Part shown: one piece after another, positions 26,133-34,460 of the stretch
How the letters are laid out: every line of letters starts with the position of its first letter
How positions within the stretch are numbered: the stretch's first letter is position 1
NCBI GenBank assembly: GCA_026708015.1
Contig: JAPOVT010000055.1
Span: 35,486-99,485 of the forward strand
From: a bacterium
GTDB taxonomy: Bacteria; Actinomycetota; Acidimicrobiia; Acidimicrobiales; Bin134
Direction: 5' to 3'
Length of the DNA: 64,000 bases
The notes under the pieces: model-generated
What the model was told of the DNA's origin: nothing
Database searches by the model: none
The model's input: the letters and a program-made list of their open reading frames with translations, nothing else
Program-made: the position numbers and the translations under genes

Positions 26133-26231
26133 GCTCCTCGATGCTACCTAGTCGAGCCTGCCCGACTCGCGAACCGTCTGGACCAGCCATTACCCTGCCG
26201 TAATCCCCGATCACTGTCAGAAAGAGTCCCT

Positions 26232-26480
26232 GTGCAGGGTGTGATCAAGGCATACGATCCCGCAACCGGTCTTGGCGTTGTGGTGCGAGACACCGACCTG
26301 GCCGAGTTCGACTTGGCTGCCGATGCGCTAGAGGGATCGGTGTTCCGGATGCTGCGCCAAGGCCAGCGAGTGCTGTTCGATCTAGATGAAGGGCAAGCCA
26401 CCCGTCTGCGGTTGGGCTCAGAGGTAGACATGGGCACCCCATCCTTCCTCACCGCCGCCGGCGACCCGGAGCCCGCGTGA
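26232..26480 (+). CDS. Cold-shock-domain-like protein with degenerate RNP motifs
   Basis: Protein of 82 residues resembling cold shock proteins over its first 65 residues: QGVIKAYDPATGLGVVVRD, a DTDLAEFDLAADAL segment and GQRVLFDLDEGQATRLRL. The nucleic-acid-binding signatures are altered. RNP1 (usually KGFGFI) is TGLGVV and RNP2 (usually VFVHY) is EFDLA, so most aromatic contacts are missing. GTG start at 26232; the end overlaps pckA by four bases (GTGA), showing coupling to PEP carboxykinase translation. It is divergent from the DAK2 gene across 99 bases that should hold both promoters. RNA binding is doubtful. Confidence 0.8.
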   Translation: MQGVIKAYDPATGLGVVVRDTDLAEFDLAADALEGSVFRMLRQGQRVLFDLDEGQATRLRLGSEVDMGTPSFLTAAGDPEPA

Positions 26481-28135
26481 GCCCTTCGGTTGCCGACCAG
26501 CTAGGCGCTCGCTTCGGCTTGGACTCGGTGGACATCCGGGCCGGGCTGACCCAAGACGATCTGTTCGCCGCCGCCATCGCCGGAGACCGGGGCCGCACCC
26601 GCATCGATGGAGGCGAGCACGACCAGAAGGCGTTCGCCACCGCTTTGGGCACCGACGGGCCGCTGATCTTCTACTCCGATCCCACGTGTACCGGCCGTCC
26701 CGTTCAGGACACCTTTGCGGTGGCCTGGCCCGAGTTGGTGGACGACGTGTGGTGGAAGGCGGACTTCAACAAGCTGGACGGCGACCACTACTCGGGATTG
26801 CTGGAGCGAGTGCTGGCCCATCTGAACGAGCGGCAGGCTGTGCTGTACACCGCCGACGTGTTCTGCGGCTGGGATCCCGAGTTCGCCATCCCCTATCGGC
26901 TGGTCAGCGAATACGCCACCCACGCCTACTTCGCCAACATCATGTTCCCCAAAGGCGTGCGCGACGACGCCGACCGCTATGCCGTCGGCTGGACCATGAT
27001 CAACGTCCCCAGCTTCCGCTGCGATCCCGACCGCGACGGCACCCGCACCGACCGGGCGGTCATCATGGACCTGCGCAATCGGCTGGGGCTGGTGCTCGGG
27101 CGGTCCGACTATTGCGGCGTAGTCAAGAAGACCATGTTCACGGTGATGAACTTCGTTCTGCCCGATGCCAAGCAGCTCACCATGCACTGCTCGGCCAACG
27201 TGGACAGCAGCGGCAACAGCGCCATCTTGTTCGGCCTGTCGGGCACCGGGAAGACAACCCTGTCGGCCGACCCCGACCGCAGCCTGATCGGCGACGACGA
27301 GCATGTGTGGACCGAATCGGGGATCGCCAATTTTGAGGACGGCTGCTACGCCAAGCTCATCGACTTGGACAAGGAGGCCGAACCGATCATCGCCGCCGCC
27401 TTGTCGAGGGGGGGAACCCTCATCGAGAACGTTCCCGCCCTGCCCGGCCGGGATCTGGCCGACACCGACCCCCAAGAGCTCGACCTCGCCGACGACTCCA
27501 TCACTGAGAACACCCGGTTCGCTTATCCGCTCTCGTGCAACCCCCACGTGGCCCCTGGCGCCAAAGGGCCTCACCCCCGCACCATCGTGCTGTTGACCGC
27601 CGATGCTTTCGGCGTGCTCCCCCCGGTGTCGATCCTCGATCGGGACGAGGTGATGTACCACTTCGTGATGGGGTTCACCGCCAAGCTGGCTGGCACGGAA
27701 GTGGGCGTGGTGGAGCCGCAGGCCACGTTCAGCGCCTGCTTCGGAGCGCCGTTCATGTCGCACAAGCCATCGGTGTACGCCGAGCTGCTGGCCCATCGCA
27801 TGGATGCCCACTCGGCCCGCTGCATCCTGTTGAACACCGGCTGGTCAGGAGGGCCCTACGGGGTGGGGAACCGCATGTCCATCTCCCACACCCGGGCGCT
27901 GCTCAACGCGGCCCTCAACGGCGACCTCGACACCGTGGACACCGTCAGGCTCCCCATCTTGGGGCTGCGAGTCCCCGTCTCGTGCCCGGGTGTCCCCGAT
28001 GAGGTGTTGAACCCCCGGAACACCTGGAGCGATCCCGACGCCTACGACGAAGCCGCCGTTCGGCTGCGCGACCTGTTCCGCCAGAACTTCCAAGATCAGG
28101 ACTACGCCGCGCTGGGCATCCAGGAGATGCTCTAA
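26477..28135 (+). CDS. pckA: Phosphoenolpyruvate carboxykinase (ATP)
   Basis: Converts oxaloacetate and ATP to PEP, CO2 and ADP, the first committed step of gluconeogenesis. The ATP-dependent class is shown by YCGVVKKTMFTVMN, the P-loop GLSGTGKTTLSADPDRSLIGDDEH and NFEDGCYAKLIDLD, followed by ENTRFAYPL and the LNTGWSGGPYGVGNRMS segment. Length of 552 residues is normal. This form is less common in Actinobacteria than the GTP enzyme. It starts with GTG overlapping the cold-shock-like gene by four bases. Works opposite the class I aldolase (58029-59078) in the gluconeogenic direction. Confidence 0.95.
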   Translation: MSPSVADQLGARFGLDSVDIRAGLTQDDLFAAAIAGDRGRTRIDGGEHDQKAFATALGTDGPLIFYSDPTCTGRPVQDTFAVAWPELVDDVWWKADFNKLDGDHYSGLLERVLAHLNERQAVLYTADVFCGWDPEFAIPYRLVSEYATHAYFANIMFPKGVRDDADRYAVGWTMINVPSFRCDPDRDGTRTDRAVIMDLRNRLGLVLGRSDYCGVVKKTMFTVMNFVLPDAKQLTMHCSANVDSSGNSAILFGLSGTGKTTLSADPDRSLIGDDEHVWTESGIANFEDGCYAKLIDLDKEAEPIIAAALSRGGTLIENVPALPGRDLADTDPQELDLADDSITENTRFAYPLSCNPHVAPGAKGPHPRTIVLLTADAFGVLPPVSILDRDEVMYHFVMGFTAKLAGTEVGVVEPQATFSACFGAPFMSHKPSVYAELLAHRMDAHSARCILLNTGWSGGPYGVGNRMSISHTRALLNAALNGDLDTVDTVRLPILGLRVPVSCPGVPDEVLNPRNTWSDPDAYDEAAVRLRDLFRQNFQDQDYAALGIQEML

Positions 28136-28180
28136 CGCGTCCAGAACTGCAATTCCCCGGGATCTGCCGGAGACACCTGA

Positions 28181-28489
28181 CTACATGAAAATCTGGGCCA
28201 CAAACACGGCCCAGACGCTGAGGATGAAGGCTGACAGCGTGCCGAAGTGGATGCGTGCCTGCCTAGCCAACTTGGACTCCAGCCTGGCGAACCCGATCTC
28301 CATCTTGGACCCCAATTCGGCCCTCTCTGCTCGCGCTTCGGCTAGCCCGACTTGCAAATCGGCCTTGGTGGCCAGTTCGTCGCGCCCCTCGGGGAGGATG
28401 CACCTCATTAGAGTCTCCGTGGCCTCCTCGCCGATTGCGACAGCCAAACTGGCTGCCATCTGCCTACGCTCAACTTCGCTCACCGACAT
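28181..28489 (-). CDS. Hypothetical protein with coiled coil and C-terminal membrane segment
   Basis: Unrecognised protein of 102 residues from the ATG at 28489, which has AAGGG seven bases upstream; in-frame ATGs at 28507 and 28528 would lengthen it. The middle (about 40-80) is a predicted coiled coil with repeated Ala, Glu, Arg and Lys (LATKADLQVGLAEARAERAE), ending in ESKLARQARIH. A single hydrophobic helix (GTLSAFILSVWAVFVAQIFM) closes the protein at the C terminus. This layout is like DUF1640/CCDC90-type membrane-anchored coiled-coil proteins, but the match is not certain. It is convergent with pckA. Confidence 0.65.
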   Translation of the reverse strand: MSVSEVERRQMAASLAVAIGEEATETLMRCILPEGRDELATKADLQVGLAEARAERAELGSKMEIGFARLESKLARQARIHFGTLSAFILSVWAVFVAQIFM

Positions 28490-28609
28490 CTCAACGCCCT
28501 TTTCCATGAATAAGACCAGAAAGGGCACACTACGAAGCCGGTGCCGACGGCATCTGTGATCCTAAACCCGCCCCCTACCAAACACAACCACCAAAACCCC
28601 AGGCAAGCA

Positions 28610-29632
28610 CTAATGACCGCGATAGCCCTTGGGATGGGTGGATTGCCAGGCCCAGGCATCTCGACACATCCCGGCTAGCGACCGGGTAGCCGACCAGCCC
28701 AACTCCGAGCGGGCCTTCCTGGAATCGGCCCACAACTCGGGCACGTCGCCCGGGCGGCGGTCTAGCTCCTCATAGGGCAGGGGGTGGCCGGTGGCCTCCC
28801 GCATGGCGGCGATCACCTCTAGCACCGACGCACCCCGGCCGGTGCCCAGGTTGTAGGTGTGCGCTTCCCCGGAAGAGGCCTCCAATTGCTCCAAGGCGGC
28901 CACATGACCACCGGCCAAGTCCATCACGTGGATGTAGTCGCGCAACGCGGTGCCGTCGGGAGTGGGATAGTCGGTGCCGTAGAGCGGCAGTTGGGAGTGG
29001 CGCCCTACGGCCACTTGGAGCAGGTAAGGCATCAAGTTGCCGGGAATGCCCTCGGGATCCTCCCCGATCAATCCGCTGGGGTGGGCGCCCACCGGGTTGA
29101 AATAGCGAAGCAAAGCCGCCGACCAACGGGGGTCGGCCCGGACCACGTCAGCAATCATCTGCTCGATGAGGAGCTTGGTCCAGCCGTAGGGATTGGCCGG
29201 GCGGGTTGTGGCCGTCTCGGGTACCGGCAGTTCGTCAGGCAGCCCATAAACCGTGGCTGAGGAAGAGAACACGATCCGGCGGACGCCGCAGCGCTGCATC
29301 ACCTCCAAGAGCACGGCGGCCGACTCCAGGTTATGGCGGTAGTACCGCAGCGGGTTGGCCACCGAGTCGGGCACGGATTTGAGGCCCGCGAAGTGCAACA
29401 CCGCGTCGGGGCGGACGTCGACCACGACTTTCTCCAGCGCGGATTCGTCCCGACAGTCGGCTATGTCGAGACGAGGGCGGTGGCCGGCGATCTCCCCCAC
29501 CGCGTCGATGGCGGCGGAGGAGGAGTTGGCCAGGCTGTCCAGCACCGCCACCTCGTAGCCGGCCTCGAGCAGGGCGACGCAGGTGTGGCTGCCGATGTAA
29601 CCCGCTCCCCCTGCCACCAGCACCGTTGCCAT
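28610..29632 (-). CDS. galE: UDP-glucose 4-epimerase
   Basis: Short-chain dehydrogenase of the extended class that interconverts UDP-glucose and UDP-galactose with bound NAD. The Rossmann motif is VLVAGGAGYIGSHTCVALL at the N terminus. The active site has the Ser in SSSATVYG and Tyr-x-x-x-Lys in NPYGWTKLLIEQM. Further GalE marks are YYRHNLESAAVLLEVM, RYFNPVGAHPSGLIGEDP, LRDYIHVMDLAGGHVAAL and the C-terminal YNLGTGRGASVLEV. ATG at 29632 is preferred over one three codons upstream. Probable supply of sugar nucleotides for cell-surface polymers. Confidence 0.95.
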   Translation of the reverse strand: MATVLVAGGAGYIGSHTCVALLEAGYEVAVLDSLANSSSAAIDAVGEIAGHRPRLDIADCRDESALEKVVVDVRPDAVLHFAGLKSVPDSVANPLRYYRHNLESAAVLLEVMQRCGVRRIVFSSSATVYGLPDELPVPETATTRPANPYGWTKLLIEQMIADVVRADPRWSAALLRYFNPVGAHPSGLIGEDPEGIPGNLMPYLLQVAVGRHSQLPLYGTDYPTPDGTALRDYIHVMDLAGGHVAALEQLEASSGEAHTYNLGTGRGASVLEVIAAMREATGHPLPYEELDRRPGDVPELWADSRKARSELGWSATRSLAGMCRDAWAWQSTHPKGYRGH

Positions 29633-29680
29633 GTTGGGCACGTTAGCGGCGTGTTGTTGGGGCAGAGCAGCAGACTGCGG

Positions 29681-31240
29681 CTAGCCCGGCCCTCGCAGGA
29701 CGCGGGTCTTGCCGTACATGGAGCCGAACAGCAGCCGGCCGTCGTCGTCCACGGTTACCCCCGCACCGATGGTGTTGAACTTGGAACCACCCAGGACGTA
29801 GTGGAACCGCGACTCTCCGGTAGCCCAGTCGGCGGCCTCGATCGTCCAGCGCTCGTCGCGAACCCCGCAGGTGTAGACCAGCCCGCTCTCCTCGGCCACG
29901 AAGGGAACCGAGTTGGGCGAGGAGATGTCGAGGTTGACCCACGCCTCCTTCAGCTCTCGGGACGCCGGATCCCATTCGTATTTGTGGAGGCCGTGGGGCT
30001 GGTATTCCGGCTTGTGGCCGAGCATGAAGCACAGCATTCGGGCCGCCTGCGCGGGATAGCCGTCGGGGATCGAGGCCGGCTCGTTGTTCACCGTCATGGC
30101 GCCGTATCCCGACACGGTGATCGACTGCTCGGTCTTGATCTCAGCCCGGTCGGGGTTGCCCATGTTGGCCGGCCCGATGCCGGCGATGCGGCGGTCCGGC
30201 GCGTTGGGCAGCTGCTCCCAGTCGTCGGGGATCTCGTCGCGCCACAACAGGGTGATGTTGACCACCTCGTCGCCGTCGCCGATAACCACGAACTTGTCCT
30301 CGTCGGGGCCGAAACCCATGAGCGATGGCGTGGTGCCCGAGCCGTGACCGCCGCCGTTGCGATAGGGCGCCGTCCAGCAGCCGTGAGCAGGATCGTCGGT
30401 GATCTCGGTGCCCGTCCAGCGCAGCTTGTGGTGGTGGTCGTTGGACGACACGTAGATGCCGTTGTCGCTGTCCACGCAGATGCTGGTGCGAACCCAGCCG
30501 TAGCCGGTATTGCCCCGCTCCGCAGCCCGCCGAGCGCAATACTCAGCGCCGATCTCGGCCCCGCCTGCTATCTGAAGGGCGTGATAGGCGCTGAAGTCGC
30601 GCTCCAGAACTATGACCCAGCCGTGATCGGTGGTCATCACCAGCTTGCCGTCGAAGGTCATGTTCATCCCCACGAAGAAGCCCTCGATGTGGTCGGGCTT
30701 GTTCCATCGGTCTCGCTCCACAATGGGCGCCGCAGGATCGGAGGGATCGGTCTCCACATAGGCCACCGCGTGGTCTTTGCGACCGAGAAACAGGGTGTGG
30801 TCGCAATCCAGCAGCGCATAGACCCCGTCAATGCCGGTCATGAATCTCATCGAGAGCTCGATGGCGTGTTCGACGGCCTCCCAGCCGTCCTTCTTGTCGA
30901 GGCCGAGCAAATTGACCTCCAGATCTTCGATGGGAGTGCGACCTTCCCCGCCTACAATCTCGTGGTCGGCCAGCAACTCAAGGGTCTCGTAGTCGAGCTT
31001 GGCGATGTTCTGGCGGCCGTTGCTCCACACCACCCGTCGGCCGTCGGGATACAGCCCCGAAATCAAATGGCCGAAATGGCACGGACCGAGCCAGGCGTAC
31101 TGGAGGTCGGTCGTCTCGTTGAGCGTCTCGGTGGGGCCCTCTGGCCCACGCCAGGGCACGTTGTCCTGCTGGTCGCACCGGCCATGGGCAATGCCGTAGG
31201 AGGAATCGGCGAGATACGGATTGGCGGGAGCACCGTTCAT
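29681..31240 (-). CDS. Large hypothetical protein, beta-propeller-like
   Basis: I do not recognise a named family for this 519-residue protein. It has no signal peptide or membrane helix. Several blade-like repeats alternate short beta-strands with aspartates and glycines: MNMTFDGKLVMTTDHGWVIVLE, SICVDSDNGIYVSSNDHHHKLRW, FGPDEDKFVVIGDGD and AGVTVDDDGRLLFGSMYG, which resembles SMP-30/NHL-type or quinoprotein propellers. The start motif ALLDCDHTLFLGRKDHAVAYVE also fits a propeller blade. Neighbours (galE, a RAM-domain protein, Mca-like) do not reveal its role. A secreted or cytoplasmic binding or hydrolase function is possible. Confidence 0.7.
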   Translation of the reverse strand: MNGAPANPYLADSSYGIAHGRCDQQDNVPWRGPEGPTETLNETTDLQYAWLGPCHFGHLISGLYPDGRRVVWSNGRQNIAKLDYETLELLADHEIVGGEGRTPIEDLEVNLLGLDKKDGWEAVEHAIELSMRFMTGIDGVYALLDCDHTLFLGRKDHAVAYVETDPSDPAAPIVERDRWNKPDHIEGFFVGMNMTFDGKLVMTTDHGWVIVLERDFSAYHALQIAGGAEIGAEYCARRAAERGNTGYGWVRTSICVDSDNGIYVSSNDHHHKLRWTGTEITDDPAHGCWTAPYRNGGGHGSGTTPSLMGFGPDEDKFVVIGDGDEVVNITLLWRDEIPDDWEQLPNAPDRRIAGIGPANMGNPDRAEIKTEQSITVSGYGAMTVNNEPASIPDGYPAQAARMLCFMLGHKPEYQPHGLHKYEWDPASRELKEAWVNLDISSPNSVPFVAEESGLVYTCGVRDERWTIEAADWATGESRFHYVLGGSKFNTIGAGVTVDDDGRLLFGSMYGKTRVLRGPG

Positions 31241-31332
31241 GGGCCTACATCATTGCGCTGCGCCTGACCCGCTAGCCCATTCGAGCGCGACTTTGAGTAC
31301 GATGCGGGATAACCGACCGGAGGTGTAGTCAC

Positions 31333-31569
31333 GTGGGTGTCAGCTCTTATGTTCTGATCCAGACCGAAATGGACAAGGCCCGCCAGGTGGCCGAGGCCAT
31401 ACGCGAGATCGATGGCGTGGTGATCTCTGAGATCATGACCGGCCCGTACGATGTGATCGCCAAAGCCGAGGCTGAGTCCATGGACCAGCTCGGCCGCCTG
31501 GTGGTGAGCCAGATCCAGATGGTGGACGGCATTACCCGGACCCTCACCTGCCCCGTTGTAAACCTTTAG
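31333..31569 (+). CDS. Stand-alone Lrp/AsnC ligand-binding (RAM) domain protein
   Basis: Protein of 78 residues equal to the C-terminal ligand-binding (RAM) half of Lrp/AsnC regulators without a DNA-binding domain. It shows SSYVLIQTEMDKARQVAEAIREIDGVV, MTGPYDVIAKAEAESMDQLGRLVVSQIQMVDGI and a final TCPVV strand, as in stand-alone RAM proteins of actinobacteria and archaea. These form ring oligomers and bind amino acids or related effectors. GTG start at 31333 with GGAGGTG about 9 bases upstream. Divergent from the propeller-like gene and convergent with the next gene, so it is a single-gene unit. Confidence 0.88.
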   Translation: MGVSSYVLIQTEMDKARQVAEAIREIDGVVISEIMTGPYDVIAKAEAESMDQLGRLVVSQIQMVDGITRTLTCPVVNL

Positions 31570-31587
31570 CCCAGGCTTGGCCTTCAA

Positions 31588-31974
31588 TTAGCTGAGGATC
31601 ATGGCCCGAATGGCCAGGCCGGCCAGAAAGAAGCTGCCGCCGGCATAAAGCAGCTCGCGGCGGTGGGCGAGTTGCATTCGATAGGCGTAGACGATGGCCA
31701 CCGCGGCGATGGCAGCGAAACCGTAGAGGCGGTGCAAGTCTCCCGGATCGGCCCCCGAGCGGTTCTCGTACACGACACCCACGATCACCTGGGCGAAGAT
31801 GATGCATTGGGCCACCGCGATGAACGCCCACAGCGGCCAGCCCCGCAACCGCGGTCGAAAGTGGGCGCCCAGAGCCCACCCCCCCGCGGCGGCGTTGGCC
31901 AGCATCACCACCCAGGAGAACCAGTCGTGGAAGCCGGCCAGCGACGCGGCCAACAAGCTCGAACCTGAGCTCAC
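31588..31974 (-). CDS. Small four-helix membrane protein coupled to the PIG-L deacetylase
   Basis: Unrecognised integral membrane protein of 128 residues. The GTG at 31974 overlaps the stop of the deacetylase gene (GTGA). Four hydrophobic segments are visible: about SSLLAASLAGFHDWFSWVVML, WPLWAFIAVAQCIIFAQVIVG, a DLHRLYGFAAIAAVAIVYAY segment and a last LYAGGSFFLAGLAIRAMIL. Position and coupling suggest a functional link to the deacetylase, but the partner relation is inference. An open frame upstream of the GTG exists but would overlap the deacetylase by more than 50 bases. Confidence 0.7.
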   Translation of the reverse strand: MSSGSSLLAASLAGFHDWFSWVVMLANAAAGGWALGAHFRPRLRGWPLWAFIAVAQCIIFAQVIVGVVYENRSGADPGDLHRLYGFAAIAAVAIVYAYRMQLAHRRELLYAGGSFFLAGLAIRAMILS

Positions 31975-32771
31975 CTGAACAAGTCGGCGGCAAATTCGCC
32001 GGTGCGCGGTGGTCCGGGGGCCACGTACCACTCGGTAGCGAATGCGTCGGCGAATTGCTCGTCGGTCATGGAGCCGAAGAAGGAGTCGGCGGTGATCTGA
32101 CTGGTGTGGGCCAGCATGGCGGCCCGCTTGCGCTCCAGGTAGGGGCTCACATCCACTGCATGGGTGATGTCCGCCTCCTCAGTCCCGAACTCCTCCTCCC
32201 TGAACCGCTCCGCCCGCTCGATGTCCATCTCCTCCATTGCCTCGGCAAATGACTCCACCTCGGCCATTTGCCGCAGGATCTGGGTGCGGTTCATGGTGGC
32301 GTAGAACACCTTTCCGACACCGGCTCTGCGGGCTGCGTCCACCCCTACCCGGTGAACTTGGATGTGGTCGGGATGGCCGTAGCCGCCGTGGTCGTCGTAC
32401 ACGGTTAGCACATCGGCCGATTCCTCCACCAGGATGCGGGCCACCCGCTCCACCGCCTCTTCGAAGTCGGCCTGCCAGAAGCAGGCGGGATTGTTGTTGG
32501 ACTCCTCGCCGGCCATGCCCGAGTCCTCGTAGCCCAGAAACTCCACCCGATGGGCGCCGATGATCTTGGCCGCATCCAGGGTCTCAGCTGCCCGCCTCTC
32601 TCCCAGCGTCTCGCCCGGGCTGAGCGCATCGGGCTCCACCTCGCCCTGCTCTCCTTTGGTGGCCACTACCAACACCACTCGGTGGCCATCGTCGGCGGCC
32701 TTCATCATCGTGCCGGAAGTAGCAATTGCCTCATCATCGGGATGGGCGTGAAAGTTCACCATGGTGGCCAT
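31971..32771 (-). CDS. PIG-L family deacetylase (Mca/MshB-like)
   Basis: Zinc-dependent N-deacetylase of the LmbE/PIG-L family, 266 residues. The metal site is visible: NFHAHPDDEAIATSG at the N terminus and the YGHPDHIQVHR motif near residue 130. In Actinobacteria the homologues MshB and Mca act in mycothiol synthesis and detoxification of mycothiol conjugates, and length and the VVATKGEQGEV segment fit that group. Substrate is inferred, as the motif pattern does not separate MshB from Mca. It is followed by the coupled membrane protein. Confidence 0.85.
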   Translation of the reverse strand: MATMVNFHAHPDDEAIATSGTMMKAADDGHRVVLVVATKGEQGEVEPDALSPGETLGERRAAETLDAAKIIGAHRVEFLGYEDSGMAGEESNNNPACFWQADFEEAVERVARILVEESADVLTVYDDHGGYGHPDHIQVHRVGVDAARRAGVGKVFYATMNRTQILRQMAEVESFAEAMEEMDIERAERFREEEFGTEEADITHAVDVSPYLERKRAAMLAHTSQITADSFFGSMTDEQFADAFATEWYVAPGPPRTGEFAADLFR

Positions 32772-32807
32772 CTAGTTGACCATTCCCATCCGCTCGATCT
32801 CTCCCAT

Positions 32808-33944
32808 CTACTTGACGGCCCCTGATGCTCTCAGTGCGGCCACCGCGGCAGCATCGAAACCCCAGTCGGACATCACCTCGTCGGTGTGCTGGCCGGGGTT
32901 GGGGGCGGGGCGGTCAATCTGGGCCGGGGTACGGCTGAAACGGGGAGCAGGGCCGGGCTGGAGAGCGCCGCCCACTTCCACAAACGTGCCCCGAGCGATG
33001 TTGTGGGGATGCTCCGGGGCCTCGGCCAGGCTGAGAACCGGTGCAAAGCAGACGTCGGAGCCGTCGAGAATCTCGCACCACTCGTCCCGGGTCTTGGTCT
33101 TGACTGCGGCGGCCAGTCGGTCACGCATCTCCGGCCATGTGGTGCGGTCGTTCTGGTCGATCCCGTCCGCGTCGATGCCTGTTTTCTCCACCATCTCGGC
33201 GAAGAACTGGGGCTCCAGCGAGCCCAGCGAGATGTACTCCCCGTCGGCGCACTCGTAGACGTCATAGAACCAGGCACCGGTGTCCAGCATGTTGGTGCCC
33301 CGCGGCCCCCATGCCCCCATGGCCTGCATGCCATAGATCATGGTGATCAACAGGGCGGAGCCCTCCACCATGGAGGCGTCGACTACTTGGCCTTGGCCCG
33401 AAGTGCGAGCCTCCAGCATCCCGGCCAGCATCCCGAGGGCGAGCAGCATCCCTCCCCCGCCGAAGTCTCCGGCCAGGTTCACCGGAGGCACAGGTGCCTC
33501 CCCCTCCCGGCCGATGGCCCCCAGCACGCCCGACAGGGCGATGTAGTTGATGTCGTGGCCGGCCATGGACGAGTAGGGGCCGTCCTGGCCCCATCCGGTC
33601 ATCCGCCCGTACACCAGCTTGGGGTTACGGGCCAGGCAGGCGTCGGGTCCGATGCCCAGGCGCTCGGCCACGCCGGGGCGGAATCCCTCGATCAGCCCGT
33701 CGGCGCCCTCCACCAGCTTGAGCACGGTCTCGGCACCCTCGGGGTGCTTGAGATCGACGCCCACGCTGCGGCGACCCCGGTTCAACAGATCGGGATGAGG
33801 GGTGTCGGGGACTTCGTCTCGGACCCGGTCCGCCCGGTCGATCCGCACCACGTCGGCCCCCAGATCGGCCAGCATCATCGCCGCGAACGGCCCCGGCCCA
33901 ATCCCCGCGATCTCTACTACGCGAATGCCCTTCAGCGGTCCCAT
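32808..33944 (-). CDS. CaiB/BaiF-family CoA transferase, alpha-methylacyl-CoA racemase-like
   Basis: Class III CoA-transferase-fold enzyme of about 378 residues. The N terminus GPLKGIRVVEIAGIGPGPFAAM is typical. The AMACR subgroup is supported by the His-Asp pair in MAGHDINYIALSG and the Asp in NLAGDFGGGGML, the two bases that invert the alpha carbon of 2-methylacyl-CoA. The LVYGRMTGWGQDGPYSSMAG and EQFMAEMVEKTG-type C-terminal segments fit. It would act in breakdown of branched fatty or bile-acid-like acyl chains. ATG at 33944 preferred because it starts the family N terminus. Confidence 0.85.
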   Translation of the reverse strand: MGPLKGIRVVEIAGIGPGPFAAMMLADLGADVVRIDRADRVRDEVPDTPHPDLLNRGRRSVGVDLKHPEGAETVLKLVEGADGLIEGFRPGVAERLGIGPDACLARNPKLVYGRMTGWGQDGPYSSMAGHDINYIALSGVLGAIGREGEAPVPPVNLAGDFGGGGMLLALGMLAGMLEARTSGQGQVVDASMVEGSALLITMIYGMQAMGAWGPRGTNMLDTGAWFYDVYECADGEYISLGSLEPQFFAEMVEKTGIDADGIDQNDRTTWPEMRDRLAAAVKTKTRDEWCEILDGSDVCFAPVLSLAEAPEHPHNIARGTFVEVGGALQPGPAPRFSRTPAQIDRPAPNPGQHTDEVMSDWGFDAAAVAALRASGAVK

Positions 33945-34031
33945 GCTGCCTCCTGAGGTCTTCACCGCTGGGACAGTACCCGCGATCTTCTCAATCGGGG
34001 CAGCCCAAGATGCCGGTCGTAGTCCGACTGC

Positions 34032-34382
34032 TCAGCCCCAGCCCAATTCGTCGAGGCGATCGTCTTCGATGCCGAAGTGGTGGGCAATCTCGTGGATGAC
34101 GGTGATGCACACTTGCTCCACTACCTCGGACTCGGTTTCACACCCCTCGCAGATCGGCAGCCGGTAGATGTAGATGCGGTCGGGCATCACCATCCCACCC
34201 CCGCCGTAGTCGGCTCGGTCGGTGAGCGGCACCCCGTCGTACAGCCCCCAGATGTCCGGTTCCTCCCCCTCGTCTTCCACCAGCACCGCCACGTTGTCCA
34301 TCAACTCGGCCAGGTCATCGGGAATCTCATCCAACGCCTGAGCCACCAACGCCTCAAACCGCTCCCGCGACACCACAACCAT
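34032..34382 (-). CDS. Metallopeptidase-fold protein of the DUF1025/MMP family
   Basis: Short zincin-type protein, 116 residues. It ends in the motif VIHEIAHHFGIEDDRLDELGWG, which contains HExxH and a distal Glu/Asp, as in the minigluzincin/DUF1025 family of actinobacteria. The N-terminal part shows FEALVAQALDEIPDDLAELMDNVAVLVEDE. The ATG at 34382 has GGAGG about nine bases upstream, which excludes the other in-frame ATG at 34391 that lies directly on it. Activity is not proven for this family. Divergent from the UvrD-like gene over 78 bases. Confidence 0.8.
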   Translation of the reverse strand: MVVVSRERFEALVAQALDEIPDDLAELMDNVAVLVEDEGEEPDIWGLYDGVPLTDRADYGGGGMVMPDRIYIYRLPICEGCETESEVVEQVCITVIHEIAHHFGIEDDRLDELGWG

Positions 34383-34460
34383 CCCCGACATCCTCCCACA
34401 AGGATGAGGCCTCTTGACCTGGTGCAATAGAAGTGTCACCGGCGTCGATACCTTGGTGGG

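Noticed and set aside
24519..26231. Long plus-strand open frame (about 570 codons) opposite the DAK2 gene
   Set aside because: The minus-strand protein has strong family matches, and the plus frame is His/Arg/Gly-rich antisense sequence. Only its last 83 codons (26232-26480) encode a recognisable protein with its own start.
26133..26231. Riboswitch or small RNA in the 99-base divergent gap
   Set aside because: No recognised riboswitch element or strong hairpin was seen; the gap most likely only holds promoters.
29333..31267. 644-codon plus-strand open frame
   Set aside because: It lies antisense to galE and the propeller-like gene. The minus strand shows family motifs (galE) and the plus translation has no coherent domain.
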